Assembly: GCA_035524895.1 (NCBI GenBank)
Contig: DATLFI010000074.1
Coordinates: 1 to 9,372, forward strand
From: DATLFI01 sp035524895
Lineage (GTDB): Bacteria > Acidobacteriota > Thermoanaerobaculia > Multivoradales > Multivoraceae
Direction: 5' to 3'
Length of the DNA stretch: 9,372 nt
A model generated the notes under the pieces. The model was not told the DNA's origin and made no database searches. It saw only the letters and a program-made list of their open reading frames with translations. The translations under genes and the position numbers were made by a program. This document shows, piece after piece, positions 1 through 5,663 of this stretch (within the stretch, counting starts at the first letter, position 1; each line of letters starts with the position of its first letter).

Positions 1-2
1 CT

Positions 3-1691
3 CTGGCGGACGCCTCGACCCCGCTCGACCGGATCGCGCTCGCGATGTCGGCGCTTCCAGAGCAAGAAATCTGGCGGCGCCTGGTACCGGCGCTCTCGCT
101 CTTCCCGGAGCCCGCGCGCCGCGAGCTGGCCGAGGCCGGCCAGCGGGACGCCCCAGTCGAGCTGCGACCGGCGATCGCGATAGCGCTGCTGCACGACCCG
201 GCGCCCGAGGCGGTGTCCCAGGTGCGAGAGCTGCTCGGCCACGAAGACCCATTCGTGCGCGGTCTCGCGGCTCGCGCGATGGGTGTGCTCGGCTCGGGCT
301 CTTTGGACCTGGCTCGGCTCGAGCCGCTGTTCGACGACCAGCCGTTTCCCAAGAGCCAGGCTCTGGCGGCAGCCGCTCGTCTCCTCGGCGACGGGCGTGC
401 CGCCCCGCCCGCGGGGTGGGGCGCAGAGCTCCTGCCGGGCCTGGAGGGCGCGCCGGGCCACCCCGACGTCGAGCTCGCACTGTGCGGGCTCCTGAGCCAC
501 TACGTGTTCGAGCCTAGGGTGGCCGACGCGCTGCTCGCCGTGGCCGGAGGCGAGCGGGGGGAGGCCGCGCGCGGAGAGGCGATCGCCGCGTTGCTCAGGG
601 CAGGCGAGCCACGGGCGTTCGACCGGCTCGGCGCGCTGGTGGCGTCGCGCTCTCCGTCGGCGCGCCTGCGGGCCGCGGCGTTGGTGGGGTCAGCGGCCTG
701 GCCTCTGAGCTCGGTCGGGCCGCTTGCATCGTTGCTCGAACGCCTGCTCGACGATTCCGACCCCGGCGTGCGCGCTGTTGCGTTACGAGCGCTCTTTGCC
801 CGGGGCGACCTGCTCGGCCGCGCCCAGGTCGTCGCCTGGGCTCAGGAACGTAGGGCGGATCCCAGCCCCGCGGTCCGCGCCGAGCTCTACACTGGTTTGG
901 TCGGCCGTCCTTGGATCGGACTGGACGCGTTGGTCGAGACCGCCGGTGTTCGGCTCGAGCGCGAGCCCGACGCGGTCGCTCGCCGCCAGCTCGTGGCAGC
1001 GCTCGCGGCGCGAGGAGCGGCAGAACGGCTCGAGCGAGGCGCGATCATCGCGATCCTGGAGCTGGTCGCCGAGCAGGACCCCTCCCACCTGGTTCGTCGC
1101 CGTGCCGCCGAGGCGCTGCGGGGCTTCGGTCGGCCAGCCCCGGATCCCCGCCCGGTGCACGCTCTCGACCAGCTCGGCGCCTACCGCGAGCTGGAACAGC
1201 GCACCAGCGCGCCGCGGACGGCGACCCTGGTCACCGGCCGCGGCGAAGTCGTCGTCCGACTCGAGTGTCCGCTGGCGCCGAAGAGCTGCCTGTCGTTCCT
1301 ACAGCTCGCCGCCCAGGGTTTCTTCCGCGACCAGGTGATCGGCGAGCGCGATCCGGGCCTGGCGGTACGTGCCGGCGACCCTACCGGCAGCGGCTGGGGC
1401 GGCCCCGGCTACCGCCTGCGGGACGAGCTCACGCCGCTCGAGCTCGACCGTCCTGGGGTGCTCTTGCTCGAGCGGCCGTTCCCCGACGGCGCCTCGAGCC
1501 GGTTCGAGCTCACCCTGTCGCCGCAGCCCTGGCGCACCGGACGGGAGGTCGCTCTGGGCTACGTCGTGGCAGGCTTGGAGGTCCTGGACCTCCTCGAGCC
1601 CGGCGACCACATCGTGGATATCCGCCTCGACGAGGGTTCCCCGGCGGAGTCGGTCCACATACCAACTGGCGCGCTCCCTGGGCGCCTCTGA
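3..1691 (+). CDS. HEAT-repeat protein with C-terminal degenerate cyclophilin-type (PPIase) domain, 5'-partial
   Basis: The reading frame is open to the window edge. The first ATG (45) has no ribosome binding site, so the true start is probably upstream. Counting from that ATG (548 aa), residues 1-380 are Ala/Leu/Arg-rich helical repeats of HEAT type, for example HEDPFVRGLAARAMGVLG and DSDPGVRAVALRALFARG. Residues 391-530 match the cyclophilin fold: APKSCLSFLQLAAQGFF, AGDPTGSGWGGPGY, RPGVLLLE and the final GYVVAGLEVLD. Cyclophilins isomerise X-Pro bonds, but here the FHR catalytic motif reads IGE (Arg replaced by Glu434). The positions of CypA Gln63, Phe113 and His126 are Arg442, Glu488 and Glu501. 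The domain is therefore probably not an active isomerase and may serve as a binding module; that is inference. No signal peptide is visible because the N-terminus is missing. The ECF sigma gene follows 46 bases downstream. Confidence 0.85.
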   Translation: MADASTPLDRIALAMSALPEQEIWRRLVPALSLFPEPARRELAEAGQRDAPVELRPAIAIALLHDPAPEAVSQVRELLGHEDPFVRGLAARAMGVLGSGSLDLARLEPLFDDQPFPKSQALAAAARLLGDGRAAPPAGWGAELLPGLEGAPGHPDVELALCGLLSHYVFEPRVADALLAVAGGERGEAARGEAIAALLRAGEPRAFDRLGALVASRSPSARLRAAALVGSAAWPLSSVGPLASLLERLLDDSDPGVRAVALRALFARGDLLGRAQVVAWAQERRADPSPAVRAELYTGLVGRPWIGLDALVETAGVRLEREPDAVARRQLVAALAARGAAERLERGAIIAILELVAEQDPSHLVRRRAAEALRGFGRPAPDPRPVHALDQLGAYRELEQRTSAPRTATLVTGRGEVVVRLECPLAPKSCLSFLQLAAQGFFRDQVIGERDPGLAVRAGDPTGSGWGGPGYRLRDELTPLELDRPGVLLLERPFPDGASSRFELTLSPQPWRTGREVALGYVVAGLEVLDLLEPGDHIVDIRLDEGSPAESVHIPTGALPGRL

Positions 1692-1721
1692 GCCGCCTGG
1701 CGGCCTGCAACCTTCCCCATT

Positions 1722-1726
1722 GGAGG
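1722..1726 (+). promoter_or_regulatory. Ribosome binding site GGAGG of the first ECF sigma gene
   Basis: GGAGG lies 11 bases before the ATG at 1738 and 20 bases before the next in-frame ATG at 1747. This favours 1738 as the start. The reading frame stays open far upstream inside the HEAT/cyclophilin gene, so the binding site decides the start. Confidence 0.55.
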
Positions 1727-1737
1727 ACGTACGGAAG

Positions 1738-2322
1738 ATGGCCGGGATGGCCCAGAAGACCGACGAAGAGCTGGTCACGGCCGTCCTCGGCGGGGACGAG
1801 GATTCCTTCCGTGACTTGGTCCTCCGGTATCAGAGCCGTGTCGTCAACTACCTGCAGCGGATGCTCCGCGACGTCGAGGAGGCCCACGAGCTCGGGCAAG
1901 AGGTCTTCCTCCGCGTCTACCGCGCGCTCGACCGGTTCGATCACAGCTACCGGTTCTCGACCTGGCTCTTCCGGGTCGCCCAGAACGCCGCGATCGACCG
2001 CATCCGCAAACGGCGCCTCAAGATGGTGTCGATCAACCGGCCCCAGACCGGCGATTCCGAGGGCGGCGAGTGGGAGTTCGAGAGCGCGGACCCGACTCCG
2101 TACCAGAACGCGCGCAATCGCGAGCGGGCCGGGGCGATCCTGGAAGCGATCCAGGGTCTGCGCGACGAGTACCGGGAGTTGATCGAGCTGCGGCACTTCG
2201 CAGAGCTCTCGTACGAAGAGATCGCCGAGCTCAAGGGTATGCCGCTCGGTACGGTGAAGAACAAGCTGTTTCGGGGTAGGCAGATGTTGAAGGGCGTGCT
2301 GGCGGATTTCCTGACCGACTGA
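1738..2322 (+). CDS. ECF-family RNA polymerase sigma factor (RpoE-like)
   Basis: The 194-aa protein has the size and two-domain plan of an ECF (group 4) sigma factor, which directs RNA polymerase to a small stress or envelope regulon. Region 2 spans about residues 20-95 and contains DSFRDLVLRYQSRVVNYLQR, the -10 recognition helix FSTWLFRVAQNAAIDRIRKRR, and the QEVFLRVYRALDRF core-binding segment. A linker rich in acidic residues and Pro (100-128) follows. Region 4 spans about 134-188 with LSYEEIAELKGMPLGTVKNKLFRGR, the -35 recognition helix-turn-helix. The start at 1738 is set by GGAGG 11 bases upstream. The gene for a probable membrane anti-sigma factor begins 10 bases after the stop, the usual ECF arrangement. 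The sigma subgroup cannot be named from sequence alone. Confidence 0.95.
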   Translation: MAGMAQKTDEELVTAVLGGDEDSFRDLVLRYQSRVVNYLQRMLRDVEEAHELGQEVFLRVYRALDRFDHSYRFSTWLFRVAQNAAIDRIRKRRLKMVSINRPQTGDSEGGEWEFESADPTPYQNARNRERAGAILEAIQGLRDEYRELIELRHFAELSYEEIAELKGMPLGTVKNKLFRGRQMLKGVLADFLTD

Positions 2323-2332
2323 CGGATGTCGT

Positions 2333-2899
2333 ATGAAGCACCCGGTGACGGAACACGACGCTGCGCTCCTCGACTCTTGGCTGGACGGCCAGCTCGAGCC
2401 GGGCGAAGCCCGAGCGCTGGGCCAGCGGCTGGGCGTGGACGCCGGCCTCGAGCGTGAGGAGGCAGAGCTTCGTCGACTGTTCCAGGCCTTCGAGCTCGGT
2501 AAGGTCGAGGTGCGCGAAGGGTTCGCCGACTCGGTGATGGCGCGGCTGCCCCAGCGCGCGAAGGCCGGCCGTCTGGCGGTCGCACTGCTGGTCGCGGCGG
2601 CGCTCGCCGGACTGGCGACAGCGGTCGCTCTCCTGTCGGGAGGCGGTGTTCCCACGGCGGGGTCGCTCGTTGCGACACTCGGCGATTTCTTCGGGACCCT
2701 CCTGCTGGCCGGCGCTGGGCTCCTGGGCGCCTCCTGGCGCGGCGTCGGCGAAGGCGTGCGCTCGTTCCTCGCGCTCTCGCCGGCCAACGTCGCGATCGCG
2801 GTGGGAGTCAGCGCCGCTTCGGCCTTGCTGCTGGTCTCGCTCCTGCGCCGGCGGCGCGCGGTCGCTGCCGAGCGCGCGCGACGGAACGGCCTCGACTGA
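2333..2899 (+). CDS. Putative membrane anti-sigma factor, three transmembrane helices
   Basis: This 188-aa protein is identified mainly by position: it starts 10 bases after the ECF sigma stop, with only a weak GGA before its ATG, suggesting translational coupling. Residues 7-72 form a soluble helical segment (LLDSWLDGQLEPGEARALGQ, then an acidic Leu-rich helix, then REGFADSVMARL). This resembles the N-terminal sigma-binding region of many anti-sigma factors, which hold the cognate sigma at the inner membrane. There is no HxxxCxxC zinc motif, so it is not a ZAS-type protein. Three hydrophobic stretches follow at about 81-102, 110-133 and 150-171, and the protein ends in a basic tail (RRRRAVAAERARR). 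An odd number of helices puts the N- and C-termini on opposite sides. The membrane topology is clear; the anti-sigma role is inferred from context. Confidence 0.75.
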   Translation: MKHPVTEHDAALLDSWLDGQLEPGEARALGQRLGVDAGLEREEAELRRLFQAFELGKVEVREGFADSVMARLPQRAKAGRLAVALLVAAALAGLATAVALLSGGGVPTAGSLVATLGDFFGTLLLAGAGLLGASWRGVGEGVRSFLALSPANVAIAVGVSAASALLLVSLLRRRRAVAAERARRNGLD

Positions 2900-2930
2900 C
2901 TCGACTGAGTCGACTGACTCGACCGAGTCG
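2893..2930 (+). repeat. Tandem repeat, 18-bp unit x2 (9-bp subunit x4)
   Basis: CGACTGACT and CGACTGAGT alternate. The 18-bp block at 2893-2910 is repeated at 2911-2928 with one difference (T to C at 2924). The first unit contains the stop codon (2897-2899) of the putative anti-sigma gene. Each 18-bp unit can form a 5-bp hairpin, GACTC/GAGTC. Confidence 0.85.
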
Positions 2931-2945
2931 CCGTCGCAGCGGCGA
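2898..2945 (+). terminator. Three consecutive hairpins after the anti-sigma gene, possible weak terminator
   Basis: Hairpins are GACTC-GACT-GAGTC (2898-2911), GACTC-GACC-GAGTC (2916-2929) and, competing slightly with the second, TCGCCG-TCGCAG-CGGCGA (2928-2945). None is followed by a T run, so a classical intrinsic terminator is not shown. The position directly at the 3' end of the sigma/anti-sigma pair is the main reason to propose termination. Confidence 0.3.
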
Positions 2946-3055
2946 TAGCAGCGAGCGCTCGCGGCCACCCTGGTACCCTCCGCCTCATCCTTTGGAGAGG
3001 CGTATCCCAGTGAGGCCCCCGGCTGTCGTCTCGTCGGTCTCGCGTCGCTACCGGC

Positions 3056-3396
3056 CCCTAGCAGCCCGTGGTGGAACCCCCGTGGGCTGCGTTGGGAGCG
3101 CCGTGGGGCCGTATGCTCATGCGGTGCGCGGGGAAGGTCCTTCGCCTGCAGCGGCTCTACCGGCGGTTCGGCGTTGGCGCGCGAGCGGTGGCGATGCTGG
3201 GTCCAGCGCTGAGCGAGCGCAACACCGCAGACGGCCCCACGCCGCCCCAACCGCTTTGGGCGCGGGGGTTTGCGGCCGCTGGCTGCGTTGAGCCTCCTGC
3301 ACGATGGCACCGCATCGCGTTCGTCGGCCACGCCTTGCCAGCGGCCGCAGATCCCCGCGCGCAGCCTCACGCGGGTTTCACCACGGGCCGCTAGGG
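3056..3396 (+). repeat. 341-bp three-armed inverted-repeat element; candidate structured RNA or MITE-like element
   Basis: It fills the gap between two converging genes (2900-3426). Arm A, the outer arm, pairs 3056-3091 with 3396-3360: 36 left-strand positions with two mismatches (3063/3389 and 3080/3372), one bulge (3365) and two G-T pairs. Arm B pairs 3092-3112 with 3250-3231, with one bulge (3097) and one mismatch (3101/3242). Within it TGCGGTG 3120-3126 pairs with CACCGCA 3223-3229. Arm D pairs 3261-3283 with 3359-3337: 23 consecutive pairs, two of them G-T, and no mismatch, with a 53-base loop holding a small hairpin CGATG/CATCG (3302-3317). The three arms meet at one junction with 3251-3259 unpaired. 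No convincing protein is encoded and no target-site duplication is seen. I do not recognise a known RNA or element family. The strand is given as plus because the G-T pairs favour a plus-strand transcript. Confidence 0.8.
3061..3090 (+). other. Alternative local hairpin inside the left terminal repeat
   Basis: GCAGCCCGTGG (3061-3071) pairs with CCGTGGGCTGC (3080-3090) over 11 consecutive pairs, including two G-T, around an 8-base loop. It uses the same bases as arm A of the three-armed element, so the two folds exclude each other. The right terminal repeat forms a much poorer version. Confidence 0.6.
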
Positions 3397-3426
3397 TCTG
3401 ACGGCCAAGAGCAGCGCCGCTGGCGA

Positions 3427-4221
3427 CTACCTACCCCGAAACACCGGCTCCCGCTTCTCCAGGAACGCGCGCACACCCTCGCGGTGGTCCTCGGTTTCGC
3501 CGCACCGCAGGTGGGTCATCGCCTCCCGGTCGAGCAGGGTGCGGAAGTCGGCGGTGACGGCGAGGTTCACGTTCTCCTTCATCCAGCGCAGGCTCACACT
3601 CGGGCTGCGGGCCAGCCTCGCCGCTACCTCGCGCACGGCGGCCTGGAAGCCTTCGGCGGGGACGACGCGGTTCACCAGGCCGAGACGCAGCGCATCGTCG
3701 GCGTCGAGCACGTCGGCCAGGAAGAGGAGCTCCTTGGCCTTCGCCGGGCCGACCAGCCGGGTGAGCTGCCAGGTAACGCCGTAGTCGCCGCCGAAGCCGA
3801 CCCTGGCGTAGGCGGTGCCGAAACGCGCCGCGCTGGATGCCACGCGCAGGTCACAGGAGAGCGCGATGCCGAGCCCGGCGCCCATGGCGTGACCGTTGAC
3901 AGCGGCGAGTGTGGGTTTGGGGAGCCCGTGCAGCAGCCAGCAGAGCTCCTGGCCCCGGCGCAACTCGTCGACGCGCTGCTCGTAAGTGTTCTCGCGGGCG
4001 GCGTCCATGCGCGACACGTCGCCGCCGGCGCAGAACGCGCGGCCGGCTCCCGTGACCACGACGGCACCAACGTCGTCGCGGGTGGCGGCCTCGCGCAGAG
4101 CCTCGATCGCCGCGGTGTTCATGTCCGGGGAGAGCGCGTTGAGCTTCTCGGGACGGTTGAGAGTCAGGGTGGCGACGCCACCCTCGATCGAGAGCTGCAG
4201 GGTGTCACTCGACGATTCCAC
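3427..4221 (-). CDS. Enoyl-CoA hydratase/isomerase (crotonase) family protein
   Basis: The 264-aa length is typical of the crotonase superfamily, whose members act on acyl-CoA thioesters in the cytoplasm. The CoA/oxyanion-hole segments are FCAGGDVS (63-70) and NGHAMGAGLGIALSCDLRVA (109-128). The two glutamates of classical enoyl-CoA hydratase (rat Glu144 and Glu164) are replaced: Gly118 and Tyr138. Instead the protein has FGTAYARVGFGGDYG (134-148) with Asp146, a pattern I associate with isomerase-like or divergent members such as the PaaG and actinobacterial EchA groups. Hydration of enoyl-CoA should therefore not be assumed; isomerisation or another reaction is as likely. The start is GTG, with AGGAGG four bases before it. 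The gene converges on the upstream sigma/anti-sigma pair and diverges from the next sigma gene, so it is probably transcribed alone. Confidence 0.93.
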   Translation of the reverse strand: MESSSDTLQLSIEGGVATLTLNRPEKLNALSPDMNTAAIEALREAATRDDVGAVVVTGAGRAFCAGGDVSRMDAARENTYEQRVDELRRGQELCWLLHGLPKPTLAAVNGHAMGAGLGIALSCDLRVASSAARFGTAYARVGFGGDYGVTWQLTRLVGPAKAKELLFLADVLDADDALRLGLVNRVVPAEGFQAAVREVAARLARSPSVSLRWMKENVNLAVTADFRTLLDREAMTHLRCGETEDHREGVRAFLEKREPVFRGR

Positions 4222-4225
4222 GGTG

Positions 4226-4231
4226 CCTCCT
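4226..4231 (-). promoter_or_regulatory. Shine-Dalgarno AGGAGG for the GTG start of the crotonase
   Basis: Read on the minus strand, AGGAGG is followed by CACC and then GTG at 4221-4219. The perfect motif supports this non-ATG start, although the 4-base spacing is short. Confidence 0.7.
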
Positions 4232-4277
4232 GATGGGCCGAGGGGGAAGCCCTCGCGTACGTGGGTGCGGGAACGGG

Positions 4278-4301
4278 CTGGCCGCAGCAGCCTGCGGCTG
4301 G
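4278..4301. other. Hairpin in the divergent intergenic region
   Basis: GCCGCAG-CAGC-CTGCGGC (4281-4298) forms a perfect 7-bp stem with a 4-base loop, extendable to 10 pairs (4278-4301) with two G-T pairs. It lies between the divergent crotonase and sigma genes, about 57 bases upstream of the crotonase start, so it could sit in that gene's 5' leader. The remainder of 4232-4340 shows no clear promoter. Confidence 0.5.
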
Positions 4302-4342
4302 GCGGCAGGTAGGGTCTTGTTCAACTGTACTCCGAGCGCGCG

Positions 4343-4367
4343 GGAACCGCGGACCGTCCAGCGCGTT
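4343..4367 (+). promoter_or_regulatory. Possible ECF-type promoter of the second sigma operon
   Basis: GGAAC (4343-4347) followed after 16 bases by CGTT (4364-4367) resembles the -35 GGAAC / -10 CGTC-like pattern of many ECF-dependent promoters. ECF operons are often self-activating, which fits the position upstream of a sigma gene. In GC-rich DNA a match this short is easily due to chance. Confidence 0.3.
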
Positions 4368-4376
4368 GTGACAACG
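4364..4376. promoter_or_regulatory. Palindrome CGTTGTGACAACG, possible operator
   Basis: Perfect 6-bp arms lie around a single central base. The palindrome overlaps the suggested -10 element of the second sigma operon, a suitable place for a dimeric repressor. No candidate repressor is encoded in the window. Confidence 0.35.
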
Positions 4377-4494
4377 TGAGGGAGCCCACGGGGCGTCGCC
4401 GGCCCGGCCAACGGGCTGAGATTTGGAACGGACGGCGATGCGCTACCGGGAGGGGCTCGAGGGAGTGAGCGCGGATGAGGGAGGTTCAGCCGGT

Positions 4495-5151
4495 ATGACG
4501 GGCGCGACCGCGCTCTACCGGGGCGTCGAATCGGCGGATGGTGTGCCGCTGACCCTCGCGCCGCGGCTGCGCTCGCCGTTGCGCACCTACGCGGCGGAAG
4601 AGGGGGCCGACGGCCAGCTCATGGTCAGGGTCTGCGCGGGGGATGCGGCGGCCTTCGAGCAGATCGTCGACCGCTACAAGGATCCTCTCGTGGGGTATCT
4701 GGCGCGCATGACGAGCTGCCGCGACCGAGCCGAGGAGTACGCACAGGAGACATTTCTCCGTCTCTACCAGAATGCGCACCGCTATCGCGAACGTGGCCAG
4801 CTCTCTGCCTACCTCTTCCGTATCGCCACCAACTTGCTGCGCTCCGACGAGCGCCGGCGCCGCCGCTTTCGACTGCTGGAAGCCTGGCTCCCGAAGGCCG
4901 ATCGCGCCCCCGGGCCGTCGGCCCAGGGCCTGGCGCTCCACCGTGAGGCGACCGAGGTCGTGAGCGCCGCGATCCACGACCTTCCGACCGTGTTTCGGGC
5001 CCCGCTCGTACTGCGGGAGATCGAGGGTTGGTCCTACAGCGAGATCGCGCAGGCTTTGGGCTGCCGCGTCGGCACCGTCAAGTCGCGCATCAACCGGGCG
5101 AAGGCGCGTCTACGCGAGGCGCTCGAGCCGTACTGGAACGGAGCGGCCTGA
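4495..5151 (+). CDS. Second ECF-family RNA polymerase sigma factor
   Basis: From the chosen ATG the protein has 218 aa. A 38-residue N-terminal extension precedes region 2 (about residues 40-108), which includes DAAAFEQIVDRYKDPLVGYL, AQETFLRLYQNAHRYRERG and LSAYLFRIATNLLRSDERRR. Region 4 (about 150-205) includes LPTVFRAPLVLREIEGWSYS and EIAQALGCRVGTVKSRINRA, a helix-turn-helix for the -35 box. The start at 4495 is preferred because GGGAGG (4479-4484) lies 10 bases upstream. ATG 4438 and TTG 4423, in the same frame, would add 19 or 24 residues but have only a weak GGA. The gene overlaps nothing and is followed one base after its stop by a putative anti-sigma gene. Its sequence differs clearly from the other sigma factor in the window, so this is not a recent duplication. 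Confidence 0.93.
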   Translation: MTGATALYRGVESADGVPLTLAPRLRSPLRTYAAEEGADGQLMVRVCAGDAAAFEQIVDRYKDPLVGYLARMTSCRDRAEEYAQETFLRLYQNAHRYRERGQLSAYLFRIATNLLRSDERRRRRFRLLEAWLPKADRAPGPSAQGLALHREATEVVSAAIHDLPTVFRAPLVLREIEGWSYSEIAQALGCRVGTVKSRINRAKARLREALEPYWNGAA

Positions 5152-5152
5152 G

Positions 5153-5644
5153 ATGAGCGGCCGCGAACCGTCCGAGCCCGGCCGTCTCGAGACAGAGCTG
5201 CGCTCGCTACCGCGCGCGCAGGCGTCCCCTGGGTTCACCAGACGCCTGTTGGCTCGCGTCTCGGCGCGCCGAGCGCCGCAGCGCAGCCTCGCCGTGCCGC
5301 GCTGGGTCTGGCTGGCCGCGGCGGGAGCCATGCTTCTGCTCTGGATGGCGCCGCGGGCTGCGGATCGCTTCCGCGTCTCCGACTCGCCCATCGCCGAGGT
5401 CGCGTCGGGGACGGCTCTCGGCGTTGGTCCGCTCGACGCCGCGCAGGTCCGGCTCCTGCGTGCCCGACGCGCGGCGCTGGAGCAGGAGCTGGGGGAGCTG
5501 CGGCAGCTGGCCGCGAAGCTGCCACCGGTGGTGGGCATCGAAGGCCCCACTGCCGACTACCTGGTCGACCTCGGAGAGCTCGCGGCCGGGTTCCCGAGCC
5601 ACGAGGCGCAGGCGGTGCCTGCGTCCTACCGTCCGCGACCGTGA
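5153..5644 (+). CDS. Putative single-pass membrane anti-sigma factor
   Basis: This 163-aa protein starts one base after the second sigma stop, with GGAG (5140-5143) nine bases ahead, so translation is probably coupled. Residues 11-37 (LETELRSLPRAQASPGFTRR and onward) resemble the short cytoplasmic helix plus 'PGF' region common in anti-sigma proteins. One hydrophobic helix at 51-66 (WVWLAAAGAMLLLWM) follows a basic stretch, so the N-terminus should be cytoplasmic. The periplasmic part has a charged coiled-coil-like helix at about 96-123 (RLLRARRAALEQELGELRQL) and a Pro-rich tail. No zinc motif is present. The anti-sigma role rests on operon position and topology; I recognise no specific family. 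It resembles the first putative anti-sigma protein only in having the 'F..RVMAR/RLLAR' type segment before the membrane part. Confidence 0.72.
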   Translation: MSGREPSEPGRLETELRSLPRAQASPGFTRRLLARVSARRAPQRSLAVPRWVWLAAAGAMLLLWMAPRAADRFRVSDSPIAEVASGTALGVGPLDAAQVRLLRARRAALEQELGELRQLAAKLPPVVGIEGPTADYLVDLGELAAGFPSHEAQAVPASYRPRP

Positions 5645-5663
5645 TCGTGCGAGGGATCGTGCC

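Noticed and set aside
2231..3370. Long minus-strand ORF (379 aa) across the putative anti-sigma gene and the three-armed element
   Set aside because: Arg/Pro/Ser-rich low-complexity translation with no recognisable domain. It overlaps a well-supported gene on the other strand, and GC-rich DNA often gives long antisense frames.
2992..3394. Plus-strand ORFs of about 100 aa inside the gap 2900-3426
   Set aside because: They run through the inverted repeats, have composition like frame shadows, and match no family I know. Repeat pairing explains the sequence better.
3056..3396. Integron attC site or CRISPR array
   Set aside because: There are no GTTRRRY/RYYYAAC core sites at the ends and no integrase. 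The repeats are inverted and few rather than direct, regular and spaced as in a CRISPR array.
3056..3396. Complete insertion sequence
   Set aside because: Terminal inverted repeats exist, but there is no transposase ORF and no visible target-site duplication at 3055/3397. At most it is a non-autonomous element.
4423..4494. Upstream starts (TTG 4423, ATG 4438) for the second ECF sigma factor
   Set aside because: They are in frame but have only a weak GGA upstream, while ATG 4495 has GGGAGG at 10 bases. They remain possible alternatives.
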